A DNA stretch of 41,517 bases from Stieleria sedimenti. Its GTDB lineage: Bacteria > Planctomycetota > Planctomycetia > Pirellulales > Pirellulaceae. Both the position numbers and the translations under genes were made by a program. Positions 34,253 to 41,517 of this stretch are shown piece after piece. Below the pieces are notes generated by a model that saw nothing but the letters and a program-made list of their open reading frames with translations, searched no databases and was not told the origin of the DNA. The stretch spans positions 1 to 41,517 of the forward strand of contig NZ_JANZKV010000089.1 of NCBI RefSeq assembly GCF_025060895.1, written 5' to 3'. The stretch's first letter is position 1, and each line of letters opens with the position of its first letter.

Positions 34253-36163
34253 ATGGACCAACTGCGAAGCGACACCGCGCAGATGCCCCTGGCGATCGGC
34301 CGGACCATTCGGCCCCGCCACGACGAAGGTGCCGATGCCCCACAACAGCTGCACTGGATCGCGGACCTCCAGACGCGACTGATGGGGTTGCTGTCGCGCG
34401 GCCAGAACCTTCATCGGACCATCGCCGACGCGCTGCGTCTGCAGGCGGAGCGCCCCGCGGTACGGGGCGTTCTGCTGGTGCGACGTGCCAACAACGGCGT
34501 TCTTTCGATTGCCTCGCATACGCTGGATGCGGCGAAACACGACGTCCACAAACTCCAGGCGTGGTTGTTGCCAAGGGCGACCGAATCGCTGGCCGAGGGG
34601 CGACCGGTGATCGCGTCAAGCGTCGACGACCGGTTGGAATGCATCGCGTTGGCCACGAGGTCGTTGGAATTTGCCGCCGTCGTGACCGTCGTGGAATGGC
34701 CGATCGGCAATGCACAGCGGGCGATCGAGTTGAGTGTCGCCCAGACCGTCCTGAGCTTCCTTCAATACGCATCACAGCAACAGCGACTTGAGGAATCGGC
34801 CGGCCAAACACGGATGGCCGCGGCGACGCTCGAACTGGTTCAGCGCATTCAAGACGCGGAAACGATTGATCAGGCATGCCTGGTCACCGCGGCACAGCTG
34901 CAAAAACACCTTGCATGCGACCAGGTATTCGTCGGCTCGGTCGGGCGGCGACGGAGCCGCGATGCGGCGGGTGCCTGCCACGTCAGGGCGGCGTCCAAGT
35001 TGCCGACGATCGACCCCTATTGCGAAACCACGCTCAACATGAAAGCAGTCTTGGATGAAGCGGTCGGACGCGGAACGATCGGCTCCTGGCCGCCGTTGCC
35101 CGGATTCCGGACGCATCAATTGTTGGCCCACAAACAGTTTGCCGGTCGCGATTCTTTGGTGATCACGGTCCCCTTGAAAGACCGCGAAGGACAAATCATC
35201 GGAGCGTTGGCAGCCACCGGCCGACGTGAATTAGCCACCGTTCCGGAATTCACGCGTTTTCTTTCGGCCATCGAACAACCCGTGGGAGAGGCGTTGAGTG
35301 TTGTCGCGCGACATCAAGGTAGCGCCGCCGGCCGGATGCTTCGCGGCGTGATTGCGAAACAACATCGCGCGAAGCAGATCGTCGCGTTGCTCGTCATGCT
35401 TGCCGCCGGCATCATGCTGGCCTGTCCCTGGCCGTATTCGATTCGATGCCAAAGCGTGACCGAACCGGTTGAACGCCGATTCTGCGTCGCGCCGCATGAC
35501 GGATTGCTGGAAACCACCTTGGCCGAACCGGGCGACGTGGTGCGTGCGGGACAGTGTCTTGCAAACCTGGACGGCAGCGAGATCTTGTGGGAACTGGCCG
35601 GCGTGACGGCGGAACACTCGCGGGCCGAAGCGCAACGGGACTCGCACCAAGCCCGCTACGAAACACCGCAAGCGGTGATGGCCGACTTGCAAGCCCGAGC
35701 CTTGGCGAACAAGAAAGAACTCTTGCGGTTCCGGCAATCGAATCTTCAAGTCCGCAGCCCGATCGACGGCATCGTCCTGTCGGGAAGTCTGGATCGGCGA
35801 GAAAACTATCCGGTGACCAAGGGACAAGTGTTGTATGAGGTCGCACCACTGGAGCGTCTGCGTGTCGAGGTGGCGGTCCCCGCCGAAGAGGTCACGCACG
35901 TCGAAGTCGGTGACCGCGTGACGCTGTTTCTGGACGGCATGGGAAGCAAGACCGCGGAAGGAACGATCGACAAGATCCGCCCCCGCGCCGAAGTGCGGGA
36001 TCAACGCAACGTCTTCGTCGCCGAAGTGATCCTGGGAAATTCCGATCGAACCCTGCGTCCCGGCATGCAAGGAACCGCAAAGGTCAGCACCGATTCAAAA
36101 CGCATCGCATGGATTTTGTTTCATCACGCCGCGGAGAAAGCCAGGGCGGCCTGGTTTTTCTGA
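34253..36163 (+). CDS. Tandem GAF, membrane helix and HlyD-type adaptor fusion (cluster B)
   Basis: This 636-residue protein has the same architecture as the product of 12546. Residues about 40-180 and 200-355 look like two GAF-type domains (ending with LVITVPLKDREGQIIGALAA). A membrane helix follows near 376-394 (IVALLVMLAAGIMLACPW). The HlyD arm has RRFCVAPHDGLLETTLAEPG for the first lipoyl half, a short coiled coil, RSPIDGIVLSGSLDRRENYP for the second, a barrel-like segment and an aromatic end (AARAAWFF-like). The GAF part is diverged from cluster A and I cannot predict a ligand. It starts 7 nt after the HlyD stop. Confidence 0.8.
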   Translation: MDQLRSDTAQMPLAIGRTIRPRHDEGADAPQQLHWIADLQTRLMGLLSRGQNLHRTIADALRLQAERPAVRGVLLVRRANNGVLSIASHTLDAAKHDVHKLQAWLLPRATESLAEGRPVIASSVDDRLECIALATRSLEFAAVVTVVEWPIGNAQRAIELSVAQTVLSFLQYASQQQRLEESAGQTRMAAATLELVQRIQDAETIDQACLVTAAQLQKHLACDQVFVGSVGRRRSRDAAGACHVRAASKLPTIDPYCETTLNMKAVLDEAVGRGTIGSWPPLPGFRTHQLLAHKQFAGRDSLVITVPLKDREGQIIGALAATGRRELATVPEFTRFLSAIEQPVGEALSVVARHQGSAAGRMLRGVIAKQHRAKQIVALLVMLAAGIMLACPWPYSIRCQSVTEPVERRFCVAPHDGLLETTLAEPGDVVRAGQCLANLDGSEILWELAGVTAEHSRAEAQRDSHQARYETPQAVMADLQARALANKKELLRFRQSNLQVRSPIDGIVLSGSLDRRENYPVTKGQVLYEVAPLERLRVEVAVPAEEVTHVEVGDRVTLFLDGMGSKTAEGTIDKIRPRAEVRDQRNVFVAEVILGNSDRTLRPGMQGTAKVSTDSKRIAWILFHHAAEKARAAWFF

Positions 36164-36177
36164 AGCGCGGGAGGATG

Positions 36178-36314
36178 TCTCAAATCTCAAATCTCAAATC
36201 TCAAATCTCAAATCTCAAATCTCAAAACCTGAAACCTGAAACCTGAAACCTGAAACCTGAAACTTGAAACTTGAAACTTGAAACTTGAAACTTGAAACTT
36301 GAAACTTGAAACTT
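36178..36314. repeat. Heptamer tandem array, three unit types
   Basis: About 18 units of 7 bp: six CAAATCT, then five ACCTGAA, then seven ACTTGAA. It is the reverse complement of the array type at 15596-15638 but much longer. It starts 15 bp after the GAF-HlyD stop and runs into the start of the M50 gene. Because 7 is not a multiple of 3, each frame meets TGA and TTG every 21 bp in the last block. Confidence 0.92.
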
Positions 36315-38482
36315 CTCTCCCCCCCGCCCCGCACCACACCGTCGACGTCCTTGGGACCTACCCCTCGGTTCGCGATGACGTGCGTGTCTCGGTCCAGGTT
36401 TATGGTGGGCGGACGTGTTATCTGATCGAAGACGTGTTGTGCAGCAAGTTCTATCGACTCGGACTTGCCGAATACACGTTCGTTTCGTTGTTGGATGGTC
36501 AAACGACGATCGCCGACGCGATAGGCCAGACGGCCGAGATCTGCGGCAGCGATGGTCTGGACGAACGCGAAGTCGCCACGCTTTGCAAGTGGCTGCTGGA
36601 ATGTTCCATCATCACGACCGAACAGTCGCGTTCCGAGAATCGGCTGGAGGAGGGGCGTGTCAAACAGCAGACGCGCAGACTGCTGGGCAGCGTCAATCCG
36701 ATGATCCAGAAGATTCCGCTGTTCAATCCGATGCCGGTTTTGCGTCATCTGGATCCGTTGGCCAAACTTTTTTTCGGCGTCTGGGGGTGGGTGATCTGGA
36801 TTCTTGTGGTCGGCCGCGCGGCGTTTGCACTGTGGGGATCGTGGGACGAGTTCTCTGGCGCCGGGGTCCACGTCCTGGCGCGGGAGAACTGGTTGGTGCT
36901 GTTGGCGACCTGGTTGGGGTTGAAGCTGATTCACGAGGCCGGTCACGCGTTGGCCTGTCGTCGATTCGGAGGCCATGTCCGCGAGTCGGGGATCGTGCTG
37001 ATTCTCTTTGCACCGATGCCCTATGTCGATGTGACCAGCGGCTGGAGAATCGACGGCAAGTGGCAGCGGGTTTTGATTTCGGCGGCGGGAATGTACGCCG
37101 AAATCTTCTGTGCGGCGATCGCGGCGTTGGTGTGGACATCCAGCTTCGATCCGTTGGTCCGTCAGCATGCGATGAATGTAATTGTGACCGCATCGGTGAT
37201 GACGCTGTTGGTCAACGCGAACCCGTTAATGCGTTTCGACGGGTACTACATGATGACCGACGCCCTGGAATTGCCCAACCTGGCGACGCATGGACGGCAG
37301 TGGCTGGCCACTGCGACGCGTCGCTATTTGCTTGGAATGGATGTCCGCAGTCCCGATCGAAGCGAGGGCAGTGCGGCGGTCGTGGTCACGTATGCCATCG
37401 CATCGCTGCTGTGGCGCTGGCTCGTCTGTCTCTCACTGCTCCTCTCGGCCGAAGTGTTGATGCACGGGGTGGGAAAAGCGATCGCGATCGTCGCAATCGG
37501 ATTGTGGGCGGGATTGCCGTGTTACCGCTGGATCCTCATGATCATGAAAAACCGCTCGGTGCGTTATCGCCGCATGGCGTGTCTCACCGCGGTTGCCACC
37601 GGAACCTGCTGGATGTGCTGGTCGGTCGTGCCGTGGTACTCGCGTGGAACCGTACCGCTGGTCGTCGACTACCACCGTCCGTACGAAGTACGAATCGGCG
37701 CGGATGGATTCTTGGACCAACTTTCGGTTTCAGTCGGAGACGTTGTCTCGCGCGGACAGATCCTGGCTCGGCTGAGCAATCGCGAACTGGAGCTGGAGTA
37801 CCGCGATGTGTTGTTGGATCTGGAAACATCCGATGCACGCTATCGAAGCTTTCTCAGTGCCGAATCGATCGCCGCGGCAGGTGTGGAGCAGAAGGTGCAA
37901 GCGGCGCTGCGAAGCCGATTGGTACAACTGCAACGACAACTCGCCGGGCTGGTCGTTTGCTCGCCGGCGGACGGTGTGATTGCGCAGTGTGATGTGGAAT
38001 CGTGTTTGGGGACGTACATCCACCGGGGCGAACGTTTGTTGGTGATCGGATCCCATGGAAGCGAAAAAATGCTGGGGCTCGTCGATCAAGCCGATGTCGA
38101 CGCATTTCGGCGTGCCCAAGCTCAACGTGTCGATGTCCGCTTGTGGGGCATGGGCGAGCGACCGATCGCGGGCCGAATCGATCGCGTGTTGCCGCGGGCC
38201 GAACTGTCGCTGCCGCACGCCGCCCTGGGGGCTGATGCCGGAGGCCCGTTACCGGTTCGACCGAACCCGCAGGCGACTGGTGATTCGGATGCGATGGAGT
38301 TGATCGCTCCCAGGTTTCCGGTGCTGATCGATCTGGTCGGCGGCGAAACCGACCGCGTGATGCCCGGACAAACCGGCTACGCGCGGCTGGTTTATCGCGA
38401 CGGCACCCTGGGACGAGCCGTCCGGGATTCGTTGACCGACTGGATTGAAGACAAACGGGCGATGTTGAGAATGCATCGTTAG
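36299..38482 (+). CDS. PqqD-like / M50 site-2 protease / HlyD fusion (cluster B)
   Basis: This 727-residue paralogue of 15688 has a PqqD-like N-terminal region (with YTFVSLLDGQTTIADAIG). The M50 core has HEAGH at 212-216 and NANPLMRFDGYYMMTD at 306-321. About six hydrophobic helices are followed by an HlyD arm (VRIGADGFLDQLSVSVGDVV and VCSPADGVIAQCDVESCLG). The start is TTG at 36299, inside the heptamer array, two codons after an in-frame TGA. With this start, HExxH falls at residue 212 exactly as in cluster A, which supports it. The next in-frame alternative is a GTG near 36380, and no in-frame ATG occurs before residue 135. The tail lacks the aromatic end seen in cluster A. Confidence 0.85.
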   Translation: MKLETSLPPAPHHTVDVLGTYPSVRDDVRVSVQVYGGRTCYLIEDVLCSKFYRLGLAEYTFVSLLDGQTTIADAIGQTAEICGSDGLDEREVATLCKWLLECSIITTEQSRSENRLEEGRVKQQTRRLLGSVNPMIQKIPLFNPMPVLRHLDPLAKLFFGVWGWVIWILVVGRAAFALWGSWDEFSGAGVHVLARENWLVLLATWLGLKLIHEAGHALACRRFGGHVRESGIVLILFAPMPYVDVTSGWRIDGKWQRVLISAAGMYAEIFCAAIAALVWTSSFDPLVRQHAMNVIVTASVMTLLVNANPLMRFDGYYMMTDALELPNLATHGRQWLATATRRYLLGMDVRSPDRSEGSAAVVVTYAIASLLWRWLVCLSLLLSAEVLMHGVGKAIAIVAIGLWAGLPCYRWILMIMKNRSVRYRRMACLTAVATGTCWMCWSVVPWYSRGTVPLVVDYHRPYEVRIGADGFLDQLSVSVGDVVSRGQILARLSNRELELEYRDVLLDLETSDARYRSFLSAESIAAAGVEQKVQAALRSRLVQLQRQLAGLVVCSPADGVIAQCDVESCLGTYIHRGERLLVIGSHGSEKMLGLVDQADVDAFRRAQAQRVDVRLWGMGERPIAGRIDRVLPRAELSLPHAALGADAGGPLPVRPNPQATGDSDAMELIAPRFPVLIDLVGGETDRVMPGQTGYARLVYRDGTLGRAVRDSLTDWIEDKRAMLRMHR

Positions 38483-38535
38483 CGTATAACAGGGCATCGC
38501 GCAAACTCCGCCCCCTTCGACTCGGTTCACCCGCC

Positions 38536-39060
38536 ATGAACTTGACGACCGCTCAATTGACCGCGCAGACCGGCGTGGAACGGGATCATTGGACCGCGTT
38601 GGGGACCATGGTTTCGACGTGGACCGCGGCGGGACTTTATTCGTTGCGTTGGCAAGAACGCCCAGGCCTTCATCAGGGGCCAGGCGCCGATGACGGGCCA
38701 GGCGACGTTGACGCTCGCGTGGAAGATTTGGATCAACGGTTGCGCGAGTACTTCACGACCGGCCACGCAGATTTCGATGCCATCGAGGTGGACACACAGG
38801 GCTGGACGCCGTTTACCAAACAGGTCTATCGGTGTTGTCGAGCGATCGCACCGGGCACGACGATCACCTACCAGGAACTGGCGCGGCGGGCGGGCAACAA
38901 GGCAGCCAGCCGCGCGGTCGGGGCGGCGATGGCACGCAACCGCATTCTGTTGGTCATCCCCTGTCACCGAGTGGTCAGCACCGGGGGTGGCTTACGAGGC
39001 TTCAGCGCGCCGGGCGGGCTGCAGACCAAACAGTTTCTCTTGGACTTGGAAACAGAATGA
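38536..39060 (+). CDS. ogt: Methylated-DNA--protein-cysteine methyltransferase (Ogt/MGMT)
   Basis: This suicidal repair protein removes alkyl groups from O6-alkylguanine onto its own cysteine. It has 174 residues. The active site is PCHRV with Cys143, followed by GGGLRGFSAPGGLQTKQFLL, the usual C-terminal signature. The helix-turn-helix region has TPFTKQVYRCCRAIAPGTTI and YQELARRAGNKAASRAVGAA with the Arg finger. The N-terminal part is short and acidic, as in Ogt types without an Ada domain. The ATG at 38536 lies 53 bp after the M50 stop. The SAM methyltransferase gene overlaps its stop by 4 bp (ATGA). Confidence 0.95.
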   Translation: MNLTTAQLTAQTGVERDHWTALGTMVSTWTAAGLYSLRWQERPGLHQGPGADDGPGDVDARVEDLDQRLREYFTTGHADFDAIEVDTQGWTPFTKQVYRCCRAIAPGTTITYQELARRAGNKAASRAVGAAMARNRILLVIPCHRVVSTGGGLRGFSAPGGLQTKQFLLDLETE

Positions 39061-39884
39061 GCGAAACGCGGTTCGCGTTCGGCGAAAACTGGACGTCGTT
39101 TCTAAACCATCTGGACGAAGATCGCATCGACCAGGCATGCCGTTCGTTGACCGGACTGCTGTGTCTTGATGACGCCGCCGGACGTCCGCTGGAAGGTCAA
39201 CGATTCCTGGATCTCGGCAGCGGCAGCGGACTGTTTTCCCTAGCCGCCTCTCGTTTGGGGGCGGAGGTCGTGTCGATCGACTTTGATCATCACAGTGTCG
39301 CCTGCACGGAACAACTCCGGCAGCGTGAATCGACGGACCCGACGAAGTGGGAAATTCTTCAGGGGTCCGCGTTGGATGAATCGCTGATGGAATCGCTGGG
39401 ACCATTTGATGTCGTCTACAGCTGGGGTGTGCTCCATCACACCGGGCGAATGGATCGCGCGATCGAACTGGCAGCGGCGCGGGTGGCGGTCGGTGGACGA
39501 TTTGCGATCGCGATCTATAACGACCAGGGCGGCGGCAGTCGGCGTTGGCTAAAGATCAAGCAGATCTACCATCGATTGCCGAAGTGGGCGCGCCCCGTTT
39601 GGGTCACGGCGGTAGCGTCGTGGTACGAATTCAAATTCGCACTGGCCCGGCTGGTCGGCGGTCGCAACCCGCTGCCTTTCGCCGACTGGCGGAAAAAGCG
39701 AACCGATCGCGGCATGTCGGCGTGGCACGATTGGGTCGACTGGATCGGCGGGCTGCCCTTTGAAGTTGCCAAACCTGAAGCCATCATCGTGCCGTTGGTC
39801 GCCAAGCATTTCCAGCTGATCAACCTGACCACCGTCGGCAACGGCTGGGGCTGCAACGAATACGTCTTCAAAAAAGTGGCGTAA
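39057..39884 (+). CDS. Class I SAM-dependent methyltransferase
   Basis: This 275-residue methyltransferase begins with FAFGENWTSFLNHLDEDRID. It has the SAM-binding motif I FLDLGSGSGLFSLAASRLGA at about 49-68, an acidic strand end (VVSIDFD), and the post-motif VVYSWGVLHHTGRMDRAIE. A C-terminal region rich in Trp and basic residues may bind the acceptor. The acceptor is unknown; related proteins act on small molecules or lipids. The ATG at 39057 overlaps the upstream ogt stop, so the two are coupled. The last two codons and the stop (GTG GCG TAA) come from the dispersed repeat at 39876-39935, so the natural C-terminus may have been altered. Confidence 0.83.
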   Translation: MSETRFAFGENWTSFLNHLDEDRIDQACRSLTGLLCLDDAAGRPLEGQRFLDLGSGSGLFSLAASRLGAEVVSIDFDHHSVACTEQLRQRESTDPTKWEILQGSALDESLMESLGPFDVVYSWGVLHHTGRMDRAIELAAARVAVGGRFAIAIYNDQGGGSRRWLKIKQIYHRLPKWARPVWVTAVASWYEFKFALARLVGGRNPLPFADWRKKRTDRGMSAWHDWVDWIGGLPFEVAKPEAIIVPLVAKHFQLINLTTVGNGWGCNEYVFKKVA

Positions 39885-39935
39885 GCTTTCGGCTTGCGAA
39901 TTCCAGGCTGAACGCAAGCTGGAAGCTTACGCCAC
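39876..39935. repeat. Dispersed REP-like palindrome overlapping a gene end
   Basis: GTGGCGTAAGCTTTCGGCTT pairs with GCAAGCTGGAAGCTTACGCC around a 20-nt centre. It is the same family as 1-66 and 31049-31073. Its first nine bases are the last three codons, GTG GCG TAA, of the methyltransferase gene. The hairpin may help end transcription from both sides, as the next gene is convergent. Confidence 0.85.
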
Positions 39936-39943
39936 TTGGTCGC

Positions 39944-40399
39944 TTAGGCCACTTGCTTGACCGCTTCGGTCAGTTCTTCGATGAACCGTTCCCGATCGAC
40001 CGGCGACACGAGATAGAAGCGCGAGGCGGTGCTGATTTTGACCCGCCGCACCGACAGTGCCGGTCCACTCAACCAGCTGCTGCTCGGCTCGATCGCCTTG
40101 ACCTGATGCAGTGGGACGCGTTGAAACAGGATGCCGCAACGGATCGACAACGTGTCCGGCAGGATGGTGTATCGACAAGGGACGGTGAACATGCCCGTGA
40201 CCAGCAGGGTCCCGGCTCCGGCCAGCAGGCAAATCAGGGCGTCCTGCTGCCGGCCCTGTTGCAACAGCAGGGCCGTCAAGCCGACACAAATCAGCGGCCC
40301 CAGCATCAGCAGGACCGCGATCCACCAATCCACGGCTGAAACATAGACGGATTGACGTGGCATCGTCGTGGCGTGGCCGGGTGCCGCGTCATCGGTCAT
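39944..40399 (-). CDS. Membrane-anchored PH-domain-like protein
   Basis: This is a 151-residue membrane protein. Two hydrophobic helices (about 24-47, WWIAVLLMLGPLICVGLTAL, and 55-72, ALICLLAGAGTLLVTGMFT) precede a beta-rich domain with YTILPDTLSIRCGILFQRVP and HQVKAIEPSSS, as in bacterial PH (bPH) domains. It ends with RFIEELTEAVKQVA, the closing helix of that fold. The function of such bPH proteins is usually unknown. The ATG at 40399 overlaps the stop of the upstream membrane protein gene by 4 bp, so the two are one transcription unit and perhaps one complex. Confidence 0.78.
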   Translation of the reverse strand: MTDDAAPGHATTMPRQSVYVSAVDWWIAVLLMLGPLICVGLTALLLQQGRQQDALICLLAGAGTLLVTGMFTVPCRYTILPDTLSIRCGILFQRVPLHQVKAIEPSSSWLSGPALSVRRVKISTASRFYLVSPVDRERFIEELTEAVKQVA

Positions 40400-41418
40400 G
40401 GAGCTGACTCGTTCGGGTCGATGGGATCACCGGGTGGCAATTCGTCTTCGTCCGTGGCTGCTTCATTCAAGGCCTCTTCCTCCTCCTTCATCACCTGGAC
40501 GGCTTCTGCCATGGCGGCGGCAAAGTCGACGATTTCGTCACGTTGCGCCCGGGTCACACTCAGATTTCGAAAGATATCGGTTTCGTTCTTTTTTAGCTGC
40601 CCCTCGTCCACCGTCAATGTGATTCCGATCGCGGACAGATAATCACTCTCGTCGCAGGTCGGACAATCGGCGAGTCTCAGTTCGACATAGGCGGCATCGG
40701 AATCCGATGCGATTTGCAGCTTCTTCAGTGCGTCAAAGTTTCCGTTGCGGATCTGCATCCAGGCCGGGTCGGTGGTGGAAACGGGCAGCACGGCCAACTC
40801 TTCGGTCTCGTCATTCCATCGGTAACAGTGTTCGCAAAAGGGTCGATTGCCATAGGCGGCCATTCCCGAAACGTAGGCGGTTCCGAAGATCAGTGCAGCT
40901 TCCAGCACCCAGATCGCGACCGCTCCCCAGCCGGAAAGCGCCCCCGCGCCGCCCCCGCCCATCGCCCAAATGCCCTCGGCAAAGATGCCTTTCATCCAGC
41001 CCAAAATCACGATCGGGTCAAAGCCTTGGATCATCAATGGGACGAAGTCACCGCCGAGTTCGCCGGGGCCGATCACCAACGCCGGGTGCACCGCCCATGA
41101 ACTGTAGTAACCGATCGCGGTGAATCCGATCACGGTCAGGAACACCATCAGCCGACTGCGATACTTCAACTTGAAGCACAGCGAACCGGCGATCAGACCG
41201 AATCCGCCGCCGACAAAAAAGGTGACCAGCCCACGAAGCTTGATGAACGGAAGGTAGACGACGGCCGCCGAGTAGATCGCGCCAAACAGAATCCCCAACG
41301 GAATCAGCACCACGGCCGCGATCACCAAACTGACCGGCGAGACCTTGCCGCTGTGCCGATAGAGCGTCGGAGCCGACGCGATCGTCGAGCCAGGAGGATC
41401 GGAAAATGTTTCACTCAT
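40396..41418 (-). CDS. Uncharacterised polytopic membrane protein with two CxxC motifs
   Basis: I do not recognise the family. The 340-residue protein has hydrophobic segments at about 30-55 (LVIAAVVLIPLGILFGAIYS), 63-82, 91-110 and 156-185, the third to fourth separated by a Gly-rich loop. A soluble domain of about 150 residues follows, carrying FCEHCYRW near 193-200 and LADCPTCDE near 249-257; these two CxxC pairs could share a zinc. The tail is acidic (EEEEALNEAATDEDELPPG). The start is ATG at 41418. It precedes and overlaps the PH-domain gene. The remaining 99 bases to the window end hold no gene that I can see. Confidence 0.7.
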   Translation of the reverse strand: MSETFSDPPGSTIASAPTLYRHSGKVSPVSLVIAAVVLIPLGILFGAIYSAAVVYLPFIKLRGLVTFFVGGGFGLIAGSLCFKLKYRSRLMVFLTVIGFTAIGYYSSWAVHPALVIGPGELGGDFVPLMIQGFDPIVILGWMKGIFAEGIWAMGGGGAGALSGWGAVAIWVLEAALIFGTAYVSGMAAYGNRPFCEHCYRWNDETEELAVLPVSTTDPAWMQIRNGNFDALKKLQIASDSDAAYVELRLADCPTCDESDYLSAIGITLTVDEGQLKKNETDIFRNLSVTRAQRDEIVDFAAAMAEAVQVMKEEEEALNEAATDEDELPPGDPIDPNESAP

Positions 41419-41517
41419 CTCATCCGCCTTCGTGTTGTTTCCGTGAACAGTGAAACGGCCACTGAGAATCAGCTGCCGAATGGCGCGGGCATAACCGTTG
41501 GTGTCTAGCCTTGAGGC

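Noticed and set aside
36178-36314. CRISPR array
   Set aside because: The units are 7 bp with no spacers and no cas genes are near; it is a simple tandem repeat.
36415-37992. 525-codon plus-strand frame within the cluster B M50 gene
   Set aside because: The M50 frame has HEAGH, the partner Asp motif and membrane helices; this frame is Arg-rich noise.

Overview
This window looks like chromosomal DNA of a planctomycete, most likely of the Rhodopirellula/Stieleria type (Pirellulaceae). The reasons are the high GC content, many proteins of planctomycete type, GC-rich intergenic palindromes scattered between operons, weak or absent Shine-Dalgarno sequences, and many start codons that are not ATG. 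This placement is inferred from sequence character; no database was searched. I support 31 protein-coding genes. I see no rRNA, tRNA, CRISPR array, transposase or integrase gene.

Layout: (1) 158-1063 is a secreted EF-hand protein, followed by a 204-bp palindromic element. (2) 1699-6836 is a coupled SbcD/SbcC-like (YhaO/YhaN-like) nuclease-ATPase pair. (3) 7042-10810 is a compact operon of four type II secretion/type IV pilus-like minor pseudopilins. (4) 10810-12390 carries REP-like palindromes, a DinB-like protein and a small cysteine-motif protein with a palindrome at its start. (5) 12546-17931 is cluster A: a GAF-HlyD fusion, a periplasmic HlyD adaptor, and a PqqD-like/M50 protease/HlyD fusion. 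A DUF3467 protein and a LURP-one-like protein follow. (6) 19360-27586, mostly on the minus strand, holds a secreted hydrolase-like protein, an SDR lacking its catalytic Tyr, a small conserved-looking protein, YjbQ (plus strand), a GH63/MGH1-like glycosidase and phosphoglycerate kinase. (7) 27810-30976 holds an exported protein, a DUF2461 protein and a long adenylate-kinase-like protein. (8) 31323-38482 is cluster B: a SecA paralogue without its C-terminal domain, an HlyD adaptor, a GAF-HlyD fusion and a second M50-HlyD fusion. (9) 38536-41418 holds Ogt/MGMT, a SAM methyltransferase, a PH-domain membrane protein and a polytopic membrane protein.

The main result is the pair of clusters A and B. 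Both carry the same three unusual architectures: tandem GAF domains joined through a membrane helix to an HlyD adaptor, a free secreted HlyD protein, and a membrane M50 protease fused to an HlyD arm. In both, HExxH falls at residue 212 of the M50 protein, and a 7-bp tandem repeat lies just upstream of the M50 gene. Cluster B adds a SecA-type motor. I infer an envelope-spanning export, processing or efflux machine in two versions. The substrate is unknown and I see no precursor-peptide, radical-SAM or outer-membrane-channel gene beside them.

Dispersed repeats shape several genes. One supplies the last two codons and the stop of a methyltransferase. One is translated inside a pseudopilin N-terminus. 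One heptamer array appears to supply the TTG start of the cluster B M50 gene.
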